NCBI RefSeq assembly: GCF_024718545.1
Contig: NZ_JAMXDB010000011.1
Span: 1 to 49,912 of the forward strand
Length of the DNA: 49,912 nt
Direction of reading: 5' to 3'
From: Weissella fangxianensis
GTDB taxonomy: Bacteria > Bacillota > Bacilli > Lactobacillales > Lactobacillaceae
Position 1 is the stretch's first letter. Every line of letters starts with the position of its first letter. A model generated the notes under the pieces. The model was not told the DNA's origin, searched no databases, and was given only the letters and a program-made list of their open reading frames with translations. Made by a program: the position numbers and the translations under genes. Below, piece after piece: positions 42,985-49,912 of the stretch.

Positions 42985-43449
42985 CTAGTCATCCGGTTGG
43001 ACACGGAACAAAGCATGTCCGTAATCAACAACATCTTCTTCTTCAACCAAGATTTCTTTAATCACACCTGTCACTTCACTTTTAACGGGGGTCATTAATT
43101 TCATTGCTTCAATAATAGCAACTTGTTCACCAACTTGCACATGATCGCCAACCTCTTTAAAAGGAGCGGCATCTGGCTTTGGCTTCAAGTAAACCGTTCC
43201 AACCAAAGGTGCTTCAACTAAGACGCTATTATCAGCGCCCAAGTCATCAGTTCCTTCAGCTACTTTCTTATCAGTTGTCACAGCTTGCTCAGTTGTTTCT
43301 GGCTGAGCAGGTGTTGTGACAACTGGCTGTGTCATCTCATTCTTACTTAAATGTAAGCTAAAATCTTCTGATTGTAATGAAAATTCACGCAATGAGCTTT
43401 TTTCTAAGTCTTGCATTAACGTTCGAATTTCGTCTAATTGCAAACCCAT
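42985..43449 (-). CDS. accB: Biotin carboxyl carrier protein
   Basis: Carries the biotin of acetyl-CoA carboxylase. An N-terminal helical segment (LDEIRTLMQDLEKSSLREFSL) is joined by an Ala/Pro/Thr-rich linker (about 55-80) to the biotinyl domain with EAMKLMTPV, whose Lys is biotinylated. The protein is 154 residues. Its ATG overlaps the fabF stop (TAATG). Confidence 0.95.
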   Translation of the reverse strand: MGLQLDEIRTLMQDLEKSSLREFSLQSEDFSLHLSKNEMTQPVVTTPAQPETTEQAVTTDKKVAEGTDDLGADNSVLVEAPLVGTVYLKPKPDAAPFKEVGDHVQVGEQVAIIEAMKLMTPVKSEVTGVIKEILVEEEDVVDYGHALFRVQPDD

Positions 43450-44684
43450 TACTTTTCACTCCATTTCTTAAAAATAACCACCGCATTATGACCACCAAAC
43501 CCATAATTTGCTGATAGCACATAATTTGGTGCAACATGCCTATTATCATCATTGACTAGAGTCACACCAGCAGTTTCAGGATCTTGTTCAGTAAGGCCAA
43601 CATTAACTGGCAATTCTTCACGAACAAGCGCACCAATAGCTGCAATGGCTTCAATCGCCCCAGCGGCACCTAATAGATGACCGGTCATTCCCTTAGTTGA
43701 AGACACCAAAACACCATTCTTACCAAAGATAGCTTCCATTGCCTTTGATTCAGCTGCATCATTTGCACCAGTAGCTGTTCCATGGGCATTTACATAATCG
43801 ATATCTTCTGGTTGAATGCCAGCATCATCCAATGCTAATTTAACTGAGCCAGCAGGTCCTGAACCATCAGGGGTTGGGCTCGTTAAGTGATAAGCATCAG
43901 CATTTGAACCATAACCAACAATTTCAGCAATAATATTGGCACCGCGTGCTTGAGCGTGCTCCAATGATTCAAGGATCAATACACCTGAACCTTCTCCTAA
44001 TACAAATCCATGACGGTTAACATCAAATGGTGTTGAAGCTTTTAATGGATCTGGTTCAGTTGACAAAGCTGTTAAAGCGGCGAATCCTGAAATCCCCATC
44101 TCATTAACTGAAGCTTCTGCCCCACCAGTAATCATGACGTCCATCTTACCAGATTGGATACGCCAGAAAGCCTCACCAATCGCATTTGTGGCACTGGCAC
44201 ATGCTGTAGAAACCGTATAGTTAATTCCTTTAGCACCGTAACGCATTGAAACGTTACCAGAAACCATATTAGGAATAGCATTAGGTACAAACATTGGGCT
44301 TACACGCTTTGGCCCTTTATCATGCATCTTAATAACTTGTTGCTCGATAGTTGTTAAACCACCAATACCAGTTCCCATAATCACACCAAAACGGTCTGGA
44401 TTATCAACGCCATCAGCTAAATCTGCTTGTTCAAGTGCTTCACCAGCCGCATGAACAGCATATTGTGAAAATAGATCCATCTTACGTGATTCACGCTTAC
44501 CAACGCGTGCAGAAGGATCAAAGTCTTTAACTTCACCAGCAACAGTCACACCTGTTTCTGTTGCATCAAATTTTGTGATTGGTGCAATACCAACTTCACC
44601 GTTAAAAATACCATTCCAAAAGTCTTCAGTACTATTTCCAACGGGTGTAACAGCACCCAAACCTGTAATAACAACTCGTGTCAT
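43449..44684 (-). CDS. fabF: Beta-ketoacyl-ACP synthase II
   Basis: Elongates acyl-ACP with malonyl-ACP. The catalytic Cys is in STACASATNAIG, and the His pair in NAHGTATGAND and GMTGHLLGAAGAIEA. The length of 411 residues is standard. It is separated from fabG by 87 bp, the widest gap in the operon, which holds only a weak hairpin. AAAGGAG precedes the ATG. Confidence 0.96.
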   Translation of the reverse strand: MTRVVITGLGAVTPVGNSTEDFWNGIFNGEVGIAPITKFDATETGVTVAGEVKDFDPSARVGKRESRKMDLFSQYAVHAAGEALEQADLADGVDNPDRFGVIMGTGIGGLTTIEQQVIKMHDKGPKRVSPMFVPNAIPNMVSGNVSMRYGAKGINYTVSTACASATNAIGEAFWRIQSGKMDVMITGGAEASVNEMGISGFAALTALSTEPDPLKASTPFDVNRHGFVLGEGSGVLILESLEHAQARGANIIAEIVGYGSNADAYHLTSPTPDGSGPAGSVKLALDDAGIQPEDIDYVNAHGTATGANDAAESKAMEAIFGKNGVLVSSTKGMTGHLLGAAGAIEAIAAIGALVREELPVNVGLTEQDPETAGVTLVNDDNRHVAPNYVLSANYGFGGHNAVVIFKKWSEK

Positions 44685-44771
44685 CTTGTTCTCCTTTATG
44701 TTTTAGCAATTCTATACGTACGAAAAAAGTCAATAAAAATAAATAAGTGCAAAAGCGCACGTATGCGTTGC

Positions 44772-45494
44772 TTAAATATATAATCCACCATCGACCGTAA
44801 TTGTTTGGCCGGTAATGTAATCGTTTTGAGCCAAGAAAACAGCTGTATGTGCAATTTCAGTTGCTTCACCAAACCGTTTTAATGGTACTGCTTCCAGCAC
44901 TTGATTTTTCACTTTATCTGATAAGGCATTCGTCATATCTGAGTCGATCATACCTGGTGCAATGGCGTTCACACGAATACCACGCATTGCACCTTCCTTA
45001 GCAAGAGACTTGGTTAATCCAACGATACCTGCCTTAGAAGCAGCGTAATTGGCCTGACCAACATTGCCCATCAAACCAACAACAGAAGCCATGTTAATAA
45101 TCTGTCCAGTACGGGCACGCAACATCTTCTTAAACACAGGTTGCGTGACATTGAATGTCCCATTTAAGTTAGTATTTACAACCTGTGCGAAATCTGCTGA
45201 CTTCATTCCCATTGTGAGTTTGTCATTCACAATTCCAGCATTGTTAACCAGAATGTCAATCCCTTTAATTTCAGCGAATAACCCATCTAATGCTGTTTTA
45301 ACACTCGCATCGTCGGCAATATCTGCTGTAATCGCCATTGTATCTTCACTAAATTTAGCTAATACCTCTGCTTTGGGAGCTGAACGGCCGTGCAAAATGA
45401 CACGTGCGCCAGCTTTATCAAAAGCTTGGGCAATGGCCAAACCAATACCACGGGTTGACCCTGTAACTAAGACTGTTTTCCCTTCGAGATTCAT
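44772..45494 (-). CDS. fabG: 3-oxoacyl-ACP reductase
   Basis: NADPH-dependent short-chain dehydrogenase: VTGSTRGIGLAIA (cofactor loop), NNAGI, the catalytic Ser in MASVVGLMG and YAASKAG (Tyr, Lys). The start is ATG 45494 with AGGAG 8 nt before; the preceding in-frame GTG is too close. The protein is 240 residues. Confidence 0.96.
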   Translation of the reverse strand: MNLEGKTVLVTGSTRGIGLAIAQAFDKAGARVILHGRSAPKAEVLAKFSEDTMAITADIADDASVKTALDGLFAEIKGIDILVNNAGIVNDKLTMGMKSADFAQVVNTNLNGTFNVTQPVFKKMLRARTGQIINMASVVGLMGNVGQANYAASKAGIVGLTKSLAKEGAMRGIRVNAIAPGMIDSDMTNALSDKVKNQVLEAVPLKRFGEATEIAHTAVFLAQNDYITGQTITVDGGLYI

Positions 45495-45505
45495 CACTTC
45501 GTCTC

Positions 45506-46435
45506 CTATTCTGCTGCTAGCATGTTCCGCACTTCTTGATACGTCTTGAAATTAGTGACCTTATAACGTTTGATATCTTTACCAACAATTTTACGAGCAA
45601 ATTTATAAAGCGTATCACTTGGACCAAATTCAATTAATGTATCAACACCATCATCGACCATTGCTTGCAATGCTTGTGCAAAGTAAGTTGGTGAAACAAT
45701 CTGATCTAATAATGTCGCTTTAACATCTGAAAACTTCTCACCTGTCGTATTTGAATAAACATCAAATGCCATCGGTGCAAAGTTTTCATCTGCGATACGC
45801 GTTGTCAATTGATCAGCTGCTGATTGCATCAATGGTGTGTGGAACGGTCCTGAAACCGGCAACGCAACCATTCGTTCAATGCCTGCATCTGTCAATGCCG
45901 CTACTGCAGCATCCACATCTGCCTCAACACCACCAATAACTAGTTGATTAAATGTATTATAATTTGCTGGATAAACACGTTTACCAGCTGCTTGTAACTT
46001 TTTAATCGTTGCAATGACCAAATCTTGATCATCTGTCATAACGGCAACCATCTTACCAGGATTATCTTCACCAGCTTGTTGCATATAAGCGCCACGATCT
46101 TTGATAATCCGCATTGCTTGATCAAAAGTTAATACATCAGCTGCTACCAAAGCACTATACTCACCTAGACTCAAGCCAAGAGTTGCTTGTGGTTTTGGCA
46201 TAACATCAGCTAGTGCTCGGTATATACCAGTACTCATCGCTAGAATTGCTGGTTGGGTATACTTTGTCTGTTTAACATTTTCTTCATCATTAACAATAGT
46301 TGACATGATGTCATAACCTAGCACATGACTAGCTTCATCAATGGTTTCTTTATAAGCAGGAACTTGCTCGTATAAATCAGCACCCATGCCAACTTTTTGA
46401 GCCCCTTGTCCACTCATTAAAATGCCAATTTTCAT
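45506..46435 (-). CDS. fabD: Malonyl-CoA:ACP transacylase
   Basis: Loads malonyl groups on ACP. In this 309-residue protein GQGAQKVGMG, the nucleophile Ser in GLSLGEYSAL and the His in VSGPFHTPLM are present. It lies 16 bp after fabK, with GGAGG 4 nt before the ATG. Confidence 0.95.
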   Translation of the reverse strand: MKIGILMSGQGAQKVGMGADLYEQVPAYKETIDEASHVLGYDIMSTIVNDEENVKQTKYTQPAILAMSTGIYRALADVMPKPQATLGLSLGEYSALVAADVLTFDQAMRIIKDRGAYMQQAGEDNPGKMVAVMTDDQDLVIATIKKLQAAGKRVYPANYNTFNQLVIGGVEADVDAAVAALTDAGIERMVALPVSGPFHTPLMQSAADQLTTRIADENFAPMAFDVYSNTTGEKFSDVKATLLDQIVSPTYFAQALQAMVDDGVDTLIEFGPSDTLYKFARKIVGKDIKRYKVTNFKTYQEVRNMLAAE

Positions 46436-46451
46436 ATGTCCTCCAATATTG

Positions 46452-47399
46452 TTACTTCAAAAGATTCTCTGCCTGAGACCAGGTCTCTGACAAAATTTGT
46501 GACACTGGCTTTAATTCTTTAATCAATCCAGAAACTTGTCCAGCCATGAAAGCACCAGTAGTTTTATCACCATCAATCACCGCACGGCGTAGTGAACCGT
46601 TTTCCAAATCCTCAATAGCGTCAGCATCTGGCTTGGGCTTTTGAATTTCAACTCGTTCTTGCTTAACAAAGTTCTTTGACATCTTTGTCTTTAGCACACG
46701 AGCACGGTTTCCCATAATTTCACCAGTCACTAATGTATCAATATCCTTAGCTTTCACAACTGCGTTCTTAAAGTTTTCATGGACCTCTGATTCTTCAGAT
46801 GCTAAGAAACGCGTTCCCATTTGCACACCGGATGCACCAAGCATGAAGGCGGCTGCAACACCACGTCCATCCCCGATTCCACCAGCAGCAATAACTGGAA
46901 TATCAACAGCATCGACAACTTGAGGTATCAGCGTCATTGTCGTCAAACTACCAATGTGGCCACCAGATTCCATACCTTCGGCAACAACGGCATCAACGCC
47001 CTTCTTTTCCATCATTTTGGCAAGTCCAACGGATGGAACAACCGGAATGACTAAAATACCATGACTGTGCAACTCATCAATAAAAGGTGATGGATCGCCG
47101 GCACCAGTAGCAACGACTTTCACACCTTCCTCAATCACAACATCGAATACTTCACGAATATGACGTGACAATAGCATCACGTTAACCCCAAAAGGTTTAT
47201 CCGTTACTTCACGAGCACGGTGAATCTCTTCACGTACTTTGTCAGCCTTCCAATATCCAGTTCCGATAATACCTAATCCACCAGCCTCTGAAACCGATCC
47301 AGCCAAATGACCAGTTCCAGCCCAAGCCATACCGCCTTGGATAATAGGATACTTCATGCCCAACTTTTCAAAAAGTGGATTATTTAGCTCAAAGCTCAT
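46452..47399 (-). CDS. fabK: Enoyl-ACP reductase FabK (flavoprotein)
   Basis: FMN-dependent enoyl-ACP reductase of the 2-nitropropane dioxygenase-like fold; it replaces FabI, and no fabI is seen here. PIIQGGMAWAGTGHLAGSVSEAGGLGIIG, AEGMESGGHIG and AAGGIGDGRGVAAAFMLGASGVQMGTRF (FMN phosphate site) fit well. The protein is 315 residues. Confidence 0.94.
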   Translation of the reverse strand: MSFELNNPLFEKLGMKYPIIQGGMAWAGTGHLAGSVSEAGGLGIIGTGYWKADKVREEIHRAREVTDKPFGVNVMLLSRHIREVFDVVIEEGVKVVATGAGDPSPFIDELHSHGILVIPVVPSVGLAKMMEKKGVDAVVAEGMESGGHIGSLTTMTLIPQVVDAVDIPVIAAGGIGDGRGVAAAFMLGASGVQMGTRFLASEESEVHENFKNAVVKAKDIDTLVTGEIMGNRARVLKTKMSKNFVKQERVEIQKPKPDADAIEDLENGSLRRAVIDGDKTTGAFMAGQVSGLIKELKPVSQILSETWSQAENLLK

Positions 47400-47429
47400 A
47401 ATATCGTCCCTTCTAACTACGTCGACTAC

Positions 47430-47669
47430 TTAGGCGTTTACTTGTTCTGCTACCTTGTTAACCAAATCTTGTACCGTTTGAATTTCTTCAGCAACAGCCA
47501 ACTTAATATCAAATTCATCTTCAACACGGTTCAAAACTTCGAACAAATCAAGTGAATCTGCATCAATATCTTCGCTTAAGTTAGTTGTTAGTTTAATTTC
47601 ATCATCTTCTAAATCAAATTGGTCAACCAAGATTTCGCTTACTTTGTTAAAAATTTCTGTTTCAGTCAT
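47430..47669 (-). CDS. acpP: Acyl carrier protein
   Basis: This acidic 79-residue protein has the phosphopantetheine Ser in DIDADSLDLFEVL. It carries the growing acyl chain for all Fab enzymes in the operon. The four-helix ACP pattern is clear. The gap to fabH is 50 bp. Confidence 0.96.
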   Translation of the reverse strand: MTETEIFNKVSEILVDQFDLEDDEIKLTTNLSEDIDADSLDLFEVLNRVEDEFDIKLAVAEEIQTVQDLVNKVAEQVNA

Positions 47670-47719
47670 GTTCTTTTCCTCTTTTTCGTTTATTAAAATA
47701 GTAAATTAATTGTTATAAA

Positions 47720-48691
47720 TTATAACTGGATAATTAGGGCACCTGCAGTCAGGCCACCACCAAAACCAGCTAAAGCAATCCTTTGTCCTTGATGAACCAC
47801 ACCATTTGTCCGTAGTTCATCAAGCAATATACCAATACTTGCTGCACTGGTATTACCATAGTCGGTCACATTTATTGGGAATTTCTCAATCGGTTGACCA
47901 AACCTTTTTGCAATGCTGGCAATAATTCGGGCATTTGCTTGATGTAGTACATACACATCAATGTCATTTGCCGTTAATTGTGCTTTCTCCAATGCCTCGG
48001 ATAAAACAACCGGTACTTGGCGAGTTGCGAAGTTATAAACTTCACGTCCGTTCATATGAAAATAGGGATCTGCTGTCACAATGTTACCAACAAAATGATT
48101 CGTATTTTGCTGACGACCCGCTGTCAAGAACTCTGATTGATTACCATAGGTTTTTAGCGATTCTGCTAATAAACCAGTCTCTGTTGAAGCCTGCTGTAAC
48201 AAAACGCCTGAAGCACCATCTCCAAAAAGAACGGCTGTCGAACGGTCTTCCCAATCTACTAGCTTACTTAGCACTTCAGCACCAATGACCAAACCACGTT
48301 GATAATTAGTTGCTAGTAACTTACTAGCCATACTAAGCGTATACACAAAGCCCGAACAAGCCGCTGACAAATCAAATGCAAAAGCATTCGTTGCCCCAAT
48401 CCGACCTTGAACTTGTTGCGCAACACTTGGTGTTAGGTGGTCTGGTGACATTGTCCCAACAACAATAAAATCTAGTTGATCTGCTGATAAATCAGCTTGT
48501 GCCAAGAGCTTGTTAGCAACGGCTGTTGCCAAATCGCTAGTATTCTCATTTGACACAATATGCCGTTGGTGAATACCTGTTCGTGAATGAATCCATTCGT
48601 CTGACGTATCCATAAACGTTGCCAATTCATCGTTTGTAACAATACGTTCAGGTACCACGTGAGCGGACTCAACAATTGTAAATCGTTCCAT
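47720..48691 (-). CDS. fabH: Beta-ketoacyl-ACP synthase III
   Basis: Starts chains from acyl-CoA and malonyl-ACP. The catalytic Cys is in SAACSGFVYTL, the His in VLHQANARI and the Asn in DYGNTSAAS. At 323 residues it is a full-length protein. It starts 11 bp after fabT. Confidence 0.96.
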   Translation of the reverse strand: MERFTIVESAHVVPERIVTNDELATFMDTSDEWIHSRTGIHQRHIVSNENTSDLATAVANKLLAQADLSADQLDFIVVGTMSPDHLTPSVAQQVQGRIGATNAFAFDLSAACSGFVYTLSMASKLLATNYQRGLVIGAEVLSKLVDWEDRSTAVLFGDGASGVLLQQASTETGLLAESLKTYGNQSEFLTAGRQQNTNHFVGNIVTADPYFHMNGREVYNFATRQVPVVLSEALEKAQLTANDIDVYVLHQANARIIASIAKRFGQPIEKFPINVTDYGNTSAASIGILLDELRTNGVVHQGQRIALAGFGGGLTAGALIIQL

Positions 48692-48702
48692 AATGTCCTC
48701 AA

Positions 48703-49161
48703 TTAAAACTGTATTAGCTCATGAAGATAATCTTGTAAGTCACCAACGGCCTTTTCAACCACGGGTGCTTCACCTTCCTCTAATGAATCAAACAATGAAT
48801 GGGCCATGCCACGATGAAAGGCCTCATGAGCACGAAAAACAGTACGTCCTTTATGCGTCAATCCGATTCGAACAACACGTCGATCCTTGCTATCACGAGT
48901 ACGAACCACATAACCCTTTTTTTCAAGCTTATCAATCACACTAGTCATTGCACTAGGTGTTAGATGCATCGTTTGCGATAATTGTGAAGCGGTCCGTGTG
49001 TCATACATCGTGATCGCCGCAATCGTATGCATATCCTTAATAGAAATATCCTTAAAACGTGACTTACGCAGTGACGCTTCTTCAATCCACATCACATTAT
49101 TAAAGACATCTACTAAGGATTCATTCATTTTTTCAAAAGAGTCTTCTTCATGTGCGGTCAT
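48703..49161 (-). CDS. fabT: MarR-family fatty acid regulator FabT
   Basis: This 152-residue MarR protein has its winged helix in TASQLSQTMHLTPSAMTSVIDKLEKKGYVVR, with the RDSKDRRVVRIGLT wing. Position between fabZ1 and fabH at the head of a Fab operon is the hallmark of FabT, which represses the operon with acyl-ACP as corepressor. Two candidate binding palindromes cover the operon start (49648-49679). Confidence 0.92.
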   Translation of the reverse strand: MTAHEEDSFEKMNESLVDVFNNVMWIEEASLRKSRFKDISIKDMHTIAAITMYDTRTASQLSQTMHLTPSAMTSVIDKLEKKGYVVRTRDSKDRRVVRIGLTHKGRTVFRAHEAFHRGMAHSLFDSLEEGEAPVVEKAVGDLQDYLHELIQF

Positions 49162-49163
49162 AC

Positions 49164-49625
49164 TTATTTCTCCGTGTCACTGGCTGACTTATCTTCAGGT
49201 GAAACGACAAACATTAGTTCAGCGCTAGTAGCCAACTTACCATCAACCACTGCTTTAACCTGCACTGTTCCCATATTTTCACGTAAGTTACCAAATTCAA
49301 CGTGTAATTTCACTGTATCACCTGGTTTAACCATTCTCTTAAACTTCGCGTTATCGATTCCAGTCATATAAGCTGTTTTACCAACAAATTGTGGTGACGA
49401 TAAAATTAAAATCGAAGCTGCTTGCGCTAATGATTCAATAATTAGCACTCCTGGCATCACTGGATTACCTGGGAAATGTCCTTGGAAAAATTGTTCATTA
49501 ATTGTGACGTTTTTCGTTGCAACTAATGATTCTCCTGGAGTCATCTCGTCAACATAATCCATATACAAGATAGGATAACGATTTGGAATTAAATCCATAA
49601 TCTCTGTCGTAGATAGAACTGCCAC
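49164..49625 (-). CDS. FabZ-type dehydratase paralogue (possible FabN-like), Asn at the catalytic His
   Basis: First gene of the operon, with the hot-dog fold: GHFPGNPVMPGVLIIESLAQ includes the catalytic Glu. The His of the family motif (HRYP) is Asn here: LIPNRYPILYMD. I start it at GTG 49625 (AVLSTTEIMD), 8 nt after AAGGAG; the in-frame ATG at 49658 would overlap the operators and lacks a ribosome site. The protein is 153 residues. No fabM is seen, so this paralogue could be the isomerase/dehydratase for unsaturated chains, as FabN is in Enterococcus; this is inference. Confidence 0.85.
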   Translation of the reverse strand: MAVLSTTEIMDLIPNRYPILYMDYVDEMTPGESLVATKNVTINEQFFQGHFPGNPVMPGVLIIESLAQAASILILSSPQFVGKTAYMTGIDNAKFKRMVKPGDTVKLHVEFGNLRENMGTVQVKAVVDGKLATSAELMFVVSPEDKSASDTEK

Positions 49626-49647
49626 AGTTGTGCTCCTTCCAAAATTT

Positions 49648-49679
49648 ATTTCGAACATCGAAATATTCGATATTCAAAT
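49648..49679. promoter_or_regulatory. Two candidate FabT operators
   Basis: ATTTCGA-ACA-TCGAAAT (49648-49664) is a perfect 17-bp palindrome. ATTCGA-TAT-TCAAAT (49665-49679) is an imperfect copy directly beside it. Together they cover the expected transcript start, which suits repression. Confidence 0.6.
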
Positions 49680-49706
49680 GTTATTGCTTTTTTTCTAAAA
49701 TGTCAA
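49678..49706 (-). promoter_or_regulatory. Promoter of the fatty acid operon
   Basis: TTGACA (49706-49701) and TAACAT (49683-49678) are 17 bp apart on the minus strand, immediately upstream of the palindromes. A second possible -10, TATAAT preceded by GTG, lies further out. Confidence 0.6.
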
Positions 49707-49785
49707 CTTATTATACACATTCGGCGAATTTATCTAATATTTTATTAAAATTATCGTGATTATATTTAATAATAAAAAGCGACCA

Positions 49786-49912
49786 TGAACTGAACCCCAA
49801 AAATTGGAGAGAAGTTTAAGCAACTAGCTGGTCGGAAAGATTTCGGTATTGAACCGGAGTTTTTCCGGCCAGTTTTGTTTTAATCCGTTTATTATTGTAG
49901 TAATAGATATAA
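49786..49912 (-). mobile_element. IS3-family element, 3' end only
   Basis: The terminal sequence TGAACTGAACCCC starts at 49786, and the body continues beyond the right edge. It has the same orientation and the same terminal bases as the element at 1-127. The visible stub is again exactly 127 bases. Confidence 0.88.
49816..49912 (-). CDS. IS3-family transposase OrfB, C-terminal fragment
   Basis: The last 31 codons are visible, ending at TAA 49818-49816. YIYYYNNKRIKTKLAGKTPV followed by QYR is the typical C-terminus of the IS3 integrase domain, just after the catalytic Glu region. The gene is cut only by the window edge. Confidence 0.9.
   Translation of the reverse strand, partial: YIYYYNNKRIKTKLAGKTPVQYRNLSDQLVA

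Noticed and set aside
44685-44771. Hairpin GTGCGC-TTTTGCAC between fabG and fabF as a terminator
   Set aside because: The stem is short and there is no clean T-run; ending here would separate fabF-accA from the operon without a visible new promoter.
1-49912. The two same-orientation IS ends as a 50-kb composite transposon
   Set aside because: The enclosed genes are core metabolism and the stubs are both exactly 127 bases, which points to an assembly break.
1-49912. tRNA, rRNA or CRISPR arrays
   Set aside because: I found no cloverleaf, rRNA signature or regularly spaced direct repeats on either strand.

Overview
The window reads as chromosomal DNA of a lactic acid bacterium of the Leuconostocaceae (Leuconostoc/Weissella group; the genus cannot be fixed from sequence alone). 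The pointers are protein character, AGGAGG-type ribosome binding sites, an acetylase-branch lysine pathway, a FabT/FabK-type fatty acid cluster, and a VanX-like D-Ala-D-Ala dipeptidase. Almost all genes lie on the minus strand. The first and last 127 bases are the two ends of an IS3-family element. Both stubs are exactly the same length, so this is probably one assembly contig broken at a repeated insertion sequence.

Layout, left to right. 128-3251: an amidohydrolase and an OppA-like peptide-binding protein. They lie behind a leader that encodes a 24-residue peptide with three consecutive Trp codons, followed by a ladder of mutually exclusive hairpins and an intrinsic terminator. 3294-10589: a shikimate/chorismate operon (aroE-aroF-aroB-aroC-aroA-aroK-aroD) ending in an unrecognised gene. 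10699-12061: two VIT/CCC1-type membrane proteins. 12239-12856: an ECF S component. 12969-14161: an aminotransferase broken by a one-base frameshift at an A-AAA-AAG site. 14389-15126 (+): a D-Ala-D-Ala dipeptidase. 15195-23482: a DAP/lysine operon (alr-lysA-dapH-deacetylase-dapA-dapB-patA-asd) under a lysine riboswitch, with lysC diverging from it.

25270-36078: an unknown protein, a LacI regulator, folT behind a THF riboswitch, a small unknown gene, a DtxR/MntR-type regulator, rex, a DEAD-box helicase, a Gfo/Idh/MocA oxidoreductase, rlmD, and lemA-htpX. 36227-36666: an internally deleted ISL3-family element with both ends and an exact 8-bp target duplication. 36720-39221: pgcA and rpiA. 39519-49625: a 13-gene type II fatty acid synthesis operon (fabZ1-fabT-fabH-acpP-fabK-fabD-fabG-fabF-accB-fabZ-accC-accD-accA), with FabT-like palindromes at its promoter.

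The strongest candidate for an undescribed system is the Trp-codon leader-peptide attenuator in front of the oppA-like gene (2985-3217). Its six complementary segments can be paired by hand into terminating and antiterminating folds, and their spacing suits a stalled or a released ribosome. It sits directly downstream of the chorismate operon. Other items of interest are a dispersed structured terminator repeat that insertion sequences have hit twice, the deleted ISL3 element, altered catalytic residues in DAHP synthase (Cys to Asp) and FabZ1 (His to Asn), and alanine racemase as first gene of a lysine-riboswitch operon.
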